DNA of 12,029 nt from an uncultured Clostridia bacterium. GTDB lineage: Bacteria > Bacillota > Clostridia > Oscillospirales > Butyricicoccaceae. Shown here piece after piece: positions 6,235 through 12,029 of this stretch. The stretch covers positions 1 through 12,029 of the forward strand of contig CAJUSB010000101.1 of the NCBI GenBank assembly GCA_910589115.1, in the 5' to 3' direction. Under the pieces are notes generated by a model. The model saw only the letters and a list, made by a program, of their open reading frames with translations, searched no databases and was not told the DNA's origin. The first letter of the stretch is position 1; every line of letters starts with the position of its first letter. A program made the translations under genes and the position numbers.

Positions 6235-7611
6235 ATGAAGAAATACGACAACAAAAGGGTTGTTTCGGCGGTTTATAATGACAAATTTGCTGATAATCCA
6301 TTCCTTGCCGCGATGCCTGAAATGCTCAGCGCGGATGCCTATATGGAAGCAGTGAAGGGTTTACCGCCGCTGCCGAGTGGGCTTTCGGAGCTTACTTTCG
6401 AGGAGAGACGGCAGGAAACATCCATGCTGGCGTCGATTTTTGTTCCGATGCCCTTCATGTATTCCCTGTACGATACCCTGTACCGTGCGATTCGGACGAC
6501 CTACACGACACGGACGGAGCTGGAATCGATTCGCCAGATTAACGCTATTTTCGGTGGGAATGAGCCAAATCAATATGCTACGCAGGCAGATACCGGTTCA
6601 ATTTTAGGGATTCCGGGCATTGGGAAAACATCAGTTATCCGGCGTTCACTGGCGTTGATGCCGCAGGTGATTGAACACACCGAGTATCGCGGAAATCCGT
6701 TCTTCTGCAAGCAGGTGCTGTATCTGCACATTGAATGTCCATCGGATTGTTCTGTGAAGACGCTGGCAATGAACCTGATTGGGGCGATTGACAGAGCGAT
6801 TGGTTCAAACTACCTGAACACACTGCTGTCGCTCCGGTCAGCAGCAGCCAGTGCGATTGCGGCTCAAATCAAAATCCTGTGTATGACGCACCATATTGCC
6901 CTGATTCTTGTGGATGAGATTCAAAATGTTATCACGACCGCCCAAAAGAACCACCAGACAAAGCCGCTTATCAAGTTCCTGGTAGAGCTGACGAACGACA
7001 CCTGTACTTCGGTTTATTTCATAGGGACGCCGGACGCAGAGGAGGTATTTACCCGGCAGGAACATCTAAAACGCCGGACGCGAGGGATTCGCCTGCTTCC
7101 GTTGAAGCCGGACGGTACTTATCGGGTGTTTCTCAGCAAAATCTGGCCCTACCAGCTGACACCGGAGCAAGCGCCTATGACCGACAAGATGCTAAACAAA
7201 CTGTTCGACTATTCGGGCGGCATTCCCGCCTATATCGTCAAGATCTTTCAGGAAGCACAGGTAAAGGCACTGATGGCGGGTCGCAGCTGCATTGATGAGA
7301 AAATTGTTCAACAGACTGTGGATACATTGGCGATTCGAGTACCTAAAACCTATTCAGGAGGCACATATCTGTCAGATTTCGATATCGCTTCAAGTCCAAG
7401 GAAAGCTGCAGCCACTGCTCCGGAACCGGTTTCTGTGTCGGCTGAACCAGTCCCGGAACCTCCTGAGAAGCCAGTTCCCCGGATGTATGCGAACAAAAGA
7501 GGACGAAAAAACACCTTACGGGACGAACAGGACATGTTGGTGGCGTTCAAGGGCAGCGATGATTTCTGCCGGACGCTGGGAGAGATCGGCTTATTGGAGG
7601 TACTGTCATAA
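6235..7611 (+). CDS. tnsC: TnsC-type AAA+ ATPase, transposition regulator
   Basis: Encodes a 458-residue AAA+ ATPase that polymerises on target DNA, links the target selector to the transposase, and enforces target immunity in Tn7-like systems. Walker A is GIPGIGKT (residues 125-132), and Walker B is LILVDEIQN with D227/E228. A sensor-1-like YFIGTPDAEE and an arginine-rich KRRTRGIRL follow, then the sensor-2-side motif SGGIPAYIVK. The N-terminal 100 residues (RTTYTTRTELESIRQ and before) match the usual extension, and residues around 395-415 are a proline/glutamate-rich linker before a basic tail (KRGRKNTL). Tn7 TnsC is 555 residues, so this one is somewhat shorter. The ATG is preceded by GGAAAGGAAG (6218-6227). 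Its stop overlaps the tniQ start as TAATG. Confidence 0.93.
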   Translation: MKKYDNKRVVSAVYNDKFADNPFLAAMPEMLSADAYMEAVKGLPPLPSGLSELTFEERRQETSMLASIFVPMPFMYSLYDTLYRAIRTTYTTRTELESIRQINAIFGGNEPNQYATQADTGSILGIPGIGKTSVIRRSLALMPQVIEHTEYRGNPFFCKQVLYLHIECPSDCSVKTLAMNLIGAIDRAIGSNYLNTLLSLRSAAASAIAAQIKILCMTHHIALILVDEIQNVITTAQKNHQTKPLIKFLVELTNDTCTSVYFIGTPDAEEVFTRQEHLKRRTRGIRLLPLKPDGTYRVFLSKIWPYQLTPEQAPMTDKMLNKLFDYSGGIPAYIVKIFQEAQVKALMAGRSCIDEKIVQQTVDTLAIRVPKTYSGGTYLSDFDIASSPRKAAATAPEPVSVSAEPVPEPPEKPVPRMYANKRGRKNTLRDEQDMLVAFKGSDDFCRTLGEIGLLEVLS

Positions 7612-8846
7612 TGCTGTTATTCTTCCCTATGCCCTATTCCGGGGAGTGGTGGTACAGCGTTTTGTGTCGTTACCATGTGAAATCGGGGAATGAGAAGTTT
7701 CAGACTACAATCCGGGAACTGTTCCAAGGTAGACCGAGGGCGATGATCGGGGCGTTCTTCCCCAATAACACGATGCATCAGATCGTCTCCCAGCTTCCGG
7801 CGAGTTTCGACTTAAGGAACCTGATACTGGAGCATACACCCTTTCGATACTACATGAGGATGTATTCCCTTCAGGAGAAAGTTGACTTTTTAGATGCGCT
7901 TTGCAAGGGTGAAGCCACAACGCCGACCTACATCTGGAAAACAGCAGGTGGGAAAAACCAGCCGCTCCGGTACTGTCCGCTCTGTGCCGAGGAGGAGGTC
8001 AAGCGATACGGCGAATCCTGCTGGCATACGCTTCATCAGCTTCCTTTGGTGGCGGTATGCGACATCCATCATTGCCGACTGCTGAACGCCAGCAGCGAGG
8101 CTCTGAGACTGAATGAGGGCTTCTATCCTGTGCCTTTGAATGTGACTCAGGCCGAATGCGTTGACGTGGATTCCGCTGAAATGCTGCTGACTGAAATTTC
8201 CCGTGAATATCTGACAGTGGACTTATCTGTCGGCCCAACACAAAAGCATAACAATTTGGCACAGGTGCTGATGAATAAGGGCTATGGTGTGCTGAAAAAA
8301 GGCGGCGTTATTTCGTTGGATGCGGAAAAGCTGTACACAGACCTGCAGGAATTCTACGGAGCTGAGCTGGTAAAGCGTATCTTCGGGGAGGAAGCATCTG
8401 TATACACACTGAATCGTATTGTCAAATGGAACCTGTCCTCCCCAGAACGGTACATCATGCTTCAGGGCTTGGCTGGATTGACTACCGAAACCGTGTTCAG
8501 CGAAAGCGCGATCCCAGACCGGATGCGGGTTCGGCTGGAAGAGTATCAATCTACAGGCGTTCAGTACGGCAGGAAACAGCTCGCAGGACAGCTTGGAGTC
8601 AAGCCGCACCAGCTGGATATCCTGGCACGCAACTACGGTATAGAGCCGTTCTGGAAGGGCGCAAGAGGCAATCAGCCAAAGACGGGAATGCTAAAGCTGT
8701 ATTTGACCGAAGAAGAGCTTCGAACCATACGAAACCGGGCAAAGGAGATGGGTTTTCCGCACACCAGCGATTATGTTAAGTTTTGTATCCGTCAGCAGAT
8801 GGATGCCAATAAATCAACTTGGAAGGAGTCAACTGACGATGAATAA
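7611..8846 (+). CDS. tniQ: TniQ/TnsD-family target-site selector with C-terminal extension
   Basis: TniQ/TnsD proteins bind the target DNA (or a guide complex) and recruit TnsC. The 411-residue product has the family start (MLLFFPMPYSGEWWYSVLCRY) and the zinc-binding module RYCPLCAEEE...SCWHTLHQLP...VCDIHHCRL, with C122, C125, C150 and H153 as likely ligands. This is much longer than the small TniQ of Cascade- or Cas12k-linked elements and somewhat shorter than Tn7 TnsD (508), which favours direct DNA recognition of a fixed site. Residues 315-345 (RKQLAGQLGVKPHQLDILAR) look like a helix-turn-helix. Residues 360-397 (MLKLYLTEEELRTIRNRAKE onward) look like a strand-helix-helix ribbon-helix-helix, an extra DNA-binding module. 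The start uses GGAGG (7596-7600) and is coupled to tnsC by TAATG. The end overlaps the next gene by 8 bases. Confidence 0.92.
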   Translation: MLLFFPMPYSGEWWYSVLCRYHVKSGNEKFQTTIRELFQGRPRAMIGAFFPNNTMHQIVSQLPASFDLRNLILEHTPFRYYMRMYSLQEKVDFLDALCKGEATTPTYIWKTAGGKNQPLRYCPLCAEEEVKRYGESCWHTLHQLPLVAVCDIHHCRLLNASSEALRLNEGFYPVPLNVTQAECVDVDSAEMLLTEISREYLTVDLSVGPTQKHNNLAQVLMNKGYGVLKKGGVISLDAEKLYTDLQEFYGAELVKRIFGEEASVYTLNRIVKWNLSSPERYIMLQGLAGLTTETVFSESAIPDRMRVRLEEYQSTGVQYGRKQLAGQLGVKPHQLDILARNYGIEPFWKGARGNQPKTGMLKLYLTEEELRTIRNRAKEMGFPHTSDYVKFCIRQQMDANKSTWKESTDDE

Positions 8847-9291
8847 AAATCCGCTCAAAAAGCTTCTGGGACAAAAAGTACCGTGGAGGATGGGCAAAGA
8901 TGATGACTGGAAGGTCGCAACGGTTATGGATGAAAATGCGTATTTAATCTACCCTTTGGGTGAACCTGAGACGGAAAATACGTTTTATTGCCAATATGCG
9001 AAAGCAATATTGCAAAGCGCGATGATTGAATATCTCGACTGCATGGCGGATGATGGCCGCAGGTTTCGGGCCTATTGCGTTCTGAATGCCATGATTTGCC
9101 CGCTGGAGCGCAGTAAAAAGCCGCGATGGGAGAATCCGGCAAGCGTGATTCAGGATTTTCCGCTTATGATCGCGGGTGAGCATGCCTACCTGATTAACCA
9201 GGTTCTTCCAGCGGATGACAAAAGCGATTTCAGCCCTGAACAGCCTGATTTGAAACCGCTGCTTTCAATGCTGGCTCTGCCGGAGGAATAA
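8839..9291 (+). CDS. Unrecognised 150-residue tns-operon protein, paralogue A
   Basis: I do not recognise this family. ATG 8839 is chosen over longer options because GGAAGGAG (8821-8828) precedes it and the start overlaps the tniQ stop by 8 bases (ATGAATAA), giving coupled translation. The protein is soluble-looking, with no signal peptide or membrane segment. It opens with a GQKVPWRMGKDDDW block, then has a conserved ADDGRRFRAY segment and ends with SPEQPDLKP. It aligns along its whole length with the next gene (about 40 percent identity by hand, and both are exactly 150 residues). Being translationally tied to tniQ, it may act in target selection, end binding or regulation; this is inference only. 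It does not resemble Tn7 TnsE in length. Confidence 0.9.
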   Translation: MNKNPLKKLLGQKVPWRMGKDDDWKVATVMDENAYLIYPLGEPETENTFYCQYAKAILQSAMIEYLDCMADDGRRFRAYCVLNAMICPLERSKKPRWENPASVIQDFPLMIAGEHAYLINQVLPADDKSDFSPEQPDLKPLLSMLALPEE

Positions 9292-9294
9292 AAT

Positions 9295-9747
9295 ATGTGT
9301 CAAAATCGTAACGAAGATCTCCTTGTCGGGCAGAAAGTCCAATGGAGAATGCACAAAAATGATAGCTGGAAAACAGCAGCCGTCACCGGGAGAGAAGCCC
9401 GTTCCATTATCACCCTTGGCGAATACCGCGAGGAAAACGTATTTTTCTTCCAGCAGTCAAAGGTGCTTCTGGAACACGCAACCATGGAATACATCTACTG
9501 CACCACCGATGATGGCAGTCGTTTTCGGGGATATGCCATTCTGGGGGCAACCCTTTACCCGATGCAGGAAGACCAACAGCCGCAGTGGAGTGAACCGAAA
9601 TGTTCTGTCAGCGATATTCCTGTGGCTGTCATGTGCAGTCGCGTTTATGTAATCGATCAGTTCAAAAAACATGGCGATGAAAGCGAATTCAGCCGCGAAA
9701 AACCTGATTTGACGCCTGCACTGGCAATTATGTTCCAATTGAAATAA
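9295..9747 (+). CDS. Unrecognised 150-residue tns-operon protein, paralogue B
   Basis: This is the tandem paralogue of the preceding gene, starting three bases after its stop, with GGAGG (9282-9286) overlapping the end of the upstream gene. Shared blocks are GQKV-WRM-K-D-WK near residues 10-25, LGE--EN-F-Q--K-LL--A--EY--C--DDG-RFR-Y across the middle, and S-FS---PDL-P near the end. The same length, together with divergence to about 40 percent identity, points to an old duplication that has been kept, so the two may form a heteromer or have split a job. There are no cysteine clusters, nucleotide-binding loops or membrane segments. The function is unknown. It is the last gene of the operon before a convergent transcription unit. 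Confidence 0.9.
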   Translation: MCQNRNEDLLVGQKVQWRMHKNDSWKTAAVTGREARSIITLGEYREENVFFFQQSKVLLEHATMEYIYCTTDDGSRFRGYAILGATLYPMQEDQQPQWSEPKCSVSDIPVAVMCSRVYVIDQFKKHGDESEFSREKPDLTPALAIMFQLK

Positions 9748-9783
9748 AAAAGACCTGACCGGCCCGGAAGAAGGGCGGTCAGG
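9743..9783 (-). terminator. Rho-independent terminator on the minus strand
   Basis: Arms CCTGACCG (9754-9761) and CGGTCAGG (9776-9783), with three further G-C pairs inside a one-base bulge, form a strong hairpin. Read on the minus strand it is followed by TCTTTTTTATTTC, a proper T-run. It would end transcription coming leftward from the 10052-10513 gene and so protect the tns operon from antisense. On the plus strand no T-run follows, so it probably does not stop the tns transcript. Confidence 0.75.
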
Positions 9784-9800
9784 CAAGAGCAACTTCGACA

Positions 9801-9896
9801 ATCAATGAAAGAGAATGAGGTCATTATAGGAAGGCATCAGCCGAAGACTGCGTTGATGGGTCAGCAACGTTTTGTTCTTCGGCCTTTGTCATTGAT
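9801..9896 (+). ncRNA. Compact structured RNA candidate after the tns operon
   Basis: Three nested perfect stems occur in 96 bases. The outer stem is ATCAATGA (9801-9808) with TCATTGAT (9889-9896), the middle GCCGAAGA (9840-9847) with TCTTCGGC (9876-9883), and the inner CGTTG (9851-9855) with CAACG (9865-9869). No reading frame explains them. The region could be a 3' UTR structure of either convergent transcript, a small RNA, or a DNA-level site. The strand is uncertain; plus is given because the tns transcript would reach it first. Confidence 0.4.
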
Positions 9897-9930
9897 AAGA
9901 TTGTTGTGATACGCAACACCGAAAGGAAAG

Positions 9931-10008
9931 GACAGCTAAGCGGTTCATTTTATCCTGTAAAGAGGTAGAAACAGTGATTTGTGAACTCCTTAGCTGTCTT
10001 ATTTTAAT
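9931..10008 (+). terminator. Long hairpin, candidate tns-operon terminator
   Basis: GACAGCTAAG (9931-9940) is the perfect reverse complement of CTTAGCTGTC (9989-9998). Beyond one mismatch the pairing continues for another six positions (9942-9947 with 9982-9987, one of them G-U). The plus strand then reads TTATTTTAAT. The large loop of more than 30 nt is unusual for a terminator, so a small RNA with a terminating stem is an alternative. Confidence 0.45.
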
Positions 10009-10051
10009 AGTATGCAGGAAAATCGGGGTGCCTCAATTTTTTTAAAAGCGG

Positions 10052-10513
10052 TTACTTTCCTTTTCTGTGCTTTTCAGCCGCATCAGCAAACGAGTAGACC
10101 ATAGCTCCGTCTTTGCGGATTTGTTTGGCTGGTCGGTTAGATTTCCTTTTCGGCGAGATGGCGGGTATATCATCTTCAAATTCCGGCGGGTTGCCTGCTA
10201 AAAAGTTATAAAGGATGATGTCCATGAAAACAATGGGGTTCCCCTTTCCATCTGAAATAAAGACTGGTTCCCTTGTTTCTTCACAGACGATTATCACTTT
10301 CTCCCTGTAATCAGTCAGATCAGAGCGTTCCAGTTTAACACCGTATGGTGACATATCAAAATCCCGCACCAGATTATCGTAAACACATTTATTCATCATA
10401 GCAATACGGTCCTGCCATGGTGAACAGAAAATAATTGGCTCCGTAGATGCAAGACACAGCTTCTCCATTGCCGGATAGTTTTCCTGTAATTCGCGTAATG
10501 ACTTTTTTATCAC
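10052..10513 (-). CDS. Small protein with possible tandem Phd/YefM-like antitoxin halves
   Basis: Encodes 153 residues, transcribed toward the tns operon. It begins at GTG (10511-10513) with AAGGA about nine bases upstream. Both the N-terminal part (SLRELQENYPAMEKL...STEPIIFCSPWQ) and the second part (LTDYREKVIIVCEETREPVF..DGKGNPIVFMDIILYNF) follow the Phd/YefM pattern: a helix, then EPV-I/F-I strands, then a helix ending in a tyrosine. This suggests two antitoxin-like folds in a row, a pattern read by eye only. The C-terminal 45 residues are basic (SPKRKSNRPAKQIRKDG). No toxin gene lies beside it in the window, so it might be an orphan antitoxin, a regulator or an unrelated cargo protein. 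Confidence 0.75.
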   Translation of the reverse strand: MIKKSLRELQENYPAMEKLCLASTEPIIFCSPWQDRIAMMNKCVYDNLVRDFDMSPYGVKLERSDLTDYREKVIIVCEETREPVFISDGKGNPIVFMDIILYNFLAGNPPEFEDDIPAISPKRKSNRPAKQIRKDGAMVYSFADAAEKHRKGK

Positions 10514-10536
10514 ATTTTCAGATCCTTTTTGATTTC

Positions 10537-10565
10537 ATTATAGCACTTTGCGAGCCGGAATACAA
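10537..10565 (-). promoter_or_regulatory. Promoter of the 10052-10513 gene
   Basis: On the minus strand TTGTAT (10565-10560) is spaced by exactly 17 bases from TATAAT (10542-10537). Transcription would begin near 10530, about 17 nt before the GTG start. The close match supports the gene being real and independently expressed from the tns operon. Confidence 0.7.
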
Positions 10566-10712
10566 TGAATTCTTATTGCTGGCTCATAAAGTTTTTTTGT
10601 GCCGGCCCAAAATATTGACCCGTCTGAAGGAAACGGATAGATATTGTTTCGTATGGTACGGATATCGTTCACTGTAAAATCGTATTTGCAGCATTATGGG
10701 GAATTGTTATTT
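10566..10712. other. Non-coding stretch before the repeat array
   Basis: No gene. It contains TTTTTTGTGCCGGC near 10590-10605, which matches the start of the array motif (TTCTTGTGCCGGAA), and a TACGGATATCGTTCAC segment near 10655-10670 resembling the middle of the units downstream (GCGTATCGTTCAGTGG). It may be a decayed ninth copy of the array, but the match is too weak to call a unit. Confidence 0.35.
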
Positions 10713-10867
10713 TTCCGGCACAAGAATCTGTTGGGAACGAGGATCGATCATTCTGCGGATTGATGGGCAGAATCAGGCATATCGCGTATCGTTCAGTGGA
10801 TTCATACCGGTGAAGAAGGGATATCCAAACTGAAATCGTTCCAGCCAAAAGGATTCTTGTGCCGGAA
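10713..10867 (+). repeat. Array unit 1 (155 bp) with perfect 16-bp terminal inverted repeats
   Basis: It begins TTCCGGCACAAGAATC (10713-10728) and ends GATTCTTGTGCCGGAA (10852-10867), a perfect 16-bp inverted repeat. Its interior (GCGTATCGTTCAGTGGATTC, then AAGGGATATCCAAACTG) aligns with the reverse complement of units 3 and 4, so it lies in the opposite orientation to them. Reading frames across it are interrupted. It could be a MITE-like element, a long RNA hairpin or a recombination or protein-binding site. Confidence 0.8.
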
Positions 10868-10892
10868 ACCAAAATCATCGAATTTCCCGGCG

Positions 10893-11112
10893 CGAAGTGA
10901 TAAAACAGTAAAAAAACAGCGACAAAATCTGTGCAACAATTATCCTTTATAAATGCGTAATTTCTATATTTGTTATATGTATTTGTAACTTATTTATCTT
11001 CTAAACAGAGAAAGCGAAGAAAGTGATAAAAATATAGGTATCTCAAGAAAAAAATGAAGTGAGTAATTTAAAAAGATGTGATCCGCAGAAAATTTAATCA
11101 CTTTTGTCACTG
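10893..11112 (+). repeat. 220-bp direct repeat, copy R1
   Basis: It starts CGAAGTGATAAAACAG and ends CACTTTTGTCACTG, and aligns along its length with R2 at 11286-11506. A run of more than 50 bases, from about 11027 to 11083 (AATATAGGTATCTCAAG at its start), is identical between the copies. It is AT-rich and non-coding, with several GTGAYAAAA-type motifs such as GTGATAAAAATATAGG (11023-11038). It fills the interval between array units 1 and 2. Confidence 0.85.
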
Positions 11113-11156
11113 TGGGCATATCAGATCTTAACAGCGTAAGATGGCAGTTTGTTTTA

Positions 11157-11261
11157 TCCCGGCACAAGGAATCTTGTTGGGAACGATGAGCAATCAATCA
11201 TGCGAACCGAAGAGGTATTATCAAATACGCTGTCTGTCGCTAATGGATTCTTGTGTTGGAA
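11157..11261 (+). repeat. Array unit 2 (105 bp, shortened)
   Basis: It opens with TCCCGGCACAAGGAATC and closes with GATTCTTGTGTTGGAA (11246-11261). The segment after the left end (TTGGGAACGATGAGCAATC) matches unit 1 (TTGGGAACGAGGATCGATC), so it has the same orientation. The interior is about 50 bases shorter and diverged, as if internally deleted. Confidence 0.75.
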
Positions 11262-11285
11262 AGGAAAATCATGAAACTTCCGCGT

Positions 11286-11506
11286 CGAAGTGATAAAACA
11301 GTGAAAAACCAGCGACAAATTCTGATGTGATAATTATCCGCTGTAAACGAGCGATTTCTATATTTTATATATATATTTACAACTTATTTATCTTTTAAAC
11401 AGAGCAAGTGAAAAAAGTGACAAAAATATAGGTATCTCAAGAAAAAAATGAAGTGAGTAATTTAAAAAGATGTGATCTGCGAAAAATTTAATCACTTTTG
11501 TCACTG
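11286..11506 (+). repeat. 221-bp direct repeat, copy R2
   Basis: Second copy of R1, offset by about 390 bases. It has TGACAAAAATATAGG (11418-11432) where R1 has TGATAAAAATATAGG, and the same ending CACTTTTGTCACTG. On the minus strand both copies read as a similar hydrophobic peptide (IFLNYSLHFFLEIPIFLSL) ending in a stop. The differences are not biased to silent changes and no start codon lies inside, so coding is unlikely. Confidence 0.85.
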
Positions 11507-11548
11507 CGGAGTCATTAGCTCTTGTTCCATAAGTTATTGAATTGTTTG

Positions 11549-11709
11549 TTCCGGCACAAGAAACGGTTTGGGCAGGAAGGCTTCCAAGTTGGATATCCTT
11601 TCTGCAACGGTCTGAATCTGTTGAACGATACGTAATATATTGGATCGCGTCGCATTCGCCCGTATGAAGTAAGGTGCCGTCGCTGACCAATAAGTTCTTT
11701 GTGCTGGAA
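11549..11709 (-). repeat. Array unit 3 (161 bp, inverted relative to units 1-2)
   Basis: Ends are TTCCGGCACAAGAA (11549-11562) and TTCTTTGTGCTGGAA (11695-11709). The interior GTTGGATATCCTTTCTGCA and GTTGAACGATACGTAATATA match unit 4 closely, and match unit 1 in reverse complement. Confidence 0.8.
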
Positions 11710-11775
11710 AAAATAAATCAACAGCTCGAAATATGTGAAGATCAAATCAACCTGAAAGGGGGAACTTCTTTAGGA

Positions 11776-11936
11776 TTCCGGCACAGAAAACCTTTGGGTG
11801 GAAAAGCTTTCAGGTTGGATATCCTTTCTGCACTGGTCGGAATTTGTTGAACAATACGTGGTATATTTGATTGTATCACATTAACTTCGTATGGATAGGA
11901 TGCCGTCATCAACCAACAAGATTCCCTGTGCTGGAA
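11776..11936 (-). repeat. Array unit 4 (161 bp, same orientation as unit 3)
   Basis: Ends are TTCCGGCACAGAA (11776-11788) and TTCCCTGTGCTGGAA (11922-11936). The interior GTTGGATATCCTTTCTGCA is identical to unit 3, and GTTGAACAATACGTGGTATA is nearly so. Both units are exactly 161 bp. The 93 bases after it, to the window edge, resemble the spacer after unit 3 (AAA-CAAATC..., AACCTGAA), so the array may continue. Confidence 0.8.
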
Positions 11937-12029
11937 CAAAACAAATCGATGACATACGTGGTAAAACAATTTTTTAACCTGAATCCGTGAAACTCGTCGT
12001 AAAATCACATGCTCATTTTGCACTGTTTT

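Larger units (their letters stand above)
3100..12029 (+). mobile_element. Tn7-like transposon, tnsA-proximal end and operon (distal end unresolved)
   Basis: A tnsA-tnsB-tnsC-tniQ operon in the canonical order is preceded by inward-pointing repeats resembling Tn7 TnsB binding sites (GACAAAATAGNTGGGAAC in Tn7; TGACAAAATAAGTGGCA here). In Tn7 the tnsA side is the end next to the attachment site, which here would be the region downstream of tsf. The exact terminus is not certain. Tn7-like ends begin TGT, and TGTCGCCC at 3100 or TGTCTGGG at 3090 are candidates. The end coordinate given is merely the window edge: no matching terminal sequence or 5-bp target duplication could be confirmed. No Cas genes or CRISPR array are seen within it. 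Confidence 0.75.

Noticed and set aside
8839..9747. TnsE, or another known Tn7 accessory protein, for the paralogous pair
   Set aside because: TnsE is several times longer and none of its features are visible. Position alone does not justify the name.
10587..10700. A fifth array unit
   Set aside because: Only short pieces match (TTGTGCCGG and ATCGTTCA), and a convincing partner arm is missing, so it was not called as a unit.
10713..11936. Integron attC sites or gene cassettes
   Set aside because: The units have paired arms, but the consensus RYYYAAC/GTTRRRY boxes are not found and no cassette genes lie between them.
10994..12023. Several minus-strand frames of 67-100 codons across the repeat array, some sharing a hydrophobic peptide or an FLCR motif
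   Set aside because: The similarity follows from the DNA repeats. Differences are not biased to silent positions, and no start with a ribosome site lies before the shared parts.
9801..12029. CRISPR array, tracr-like RNA or Cas-linked transposon
   Set aside because: The repeats are not short, regularly spaced direct repeats with unique spacers, and no Cas gene is present in the window. RNA-guided targeting is not supported here.

Overview
The window looks like chromosomal DNA of a Gram-positive, low-to-mid GC Firmicute, most likely a gut-type Clostridia. The evidence is strong Shine-Dalgarno sites (GGAGG type), a near-consensus sigma-A promoter, and rpsB and tsf products of Clostridia character. 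Species cannot be named from sequence alone.

Layout: (1) bases 1-950 show no convincing gene, only a GC-rich hairpin and a palindrome. (2) 951-3087 is the housekeeping rpsB-tsf operon: a sigma-A promoter, a structured leader, rpsB (ribosomal protein S2), an attenuator-like hairpin, tsf (EF-Ts) and a rho-independent terminator. (3) From just after that terminator (roughly 3.1 kb) a Tn7-like transposon begins. Its tnsA-proximal end carries a row of repeats resembling TnsB binding sites, all pointing inward. An operon follows: tnsA (a short single-domain endonuclease), tnsB (a DDE transposase with D228, D315 and E351), tnsC (an AAA+ ATPase) and tniQ/tnsD (a zinc-binding target selector with a C-terminal extension). 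The operon ends with two tandem 150-residue paralogues I do not recognise. The genes overlap or nearly touch, except for a 160-nt gap before tnsC. (4) 9748-10051 holds strong RNA-type secondary structure between converging genes. (5) 10052-10513 (minus strand) encodes a small protein with possible tandem Phd/YefM-like halves and its own promoter. (6) 10566-12029 is non-coding and repeat-rich. A 14-16 bp motif (core TTCTTGTGCCGGAA) occurs at least eight times in strictly alternating orientation, bounding four units of 105-161 bp, and a 220-bp direct repeat lies in two of the intervals between them.

Working model: TnsA and TnsB would cut and join the ends, TnsC would license the target, and the TniQ protein would choose the site, plausibly near the 3' end of tsf as Tn7 does with glmS. 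No Cas gene and no CRISPR array lie in the window, so RNA-guided targeting has no direct support. The distal end of the element is not securely identified and may lie in the repeat region or beyond the window. The most novel parts are the paralogous accessory pair, the extended TniQ, the tsf-adjacent location, the structured RNA region and the alternating repeat array.
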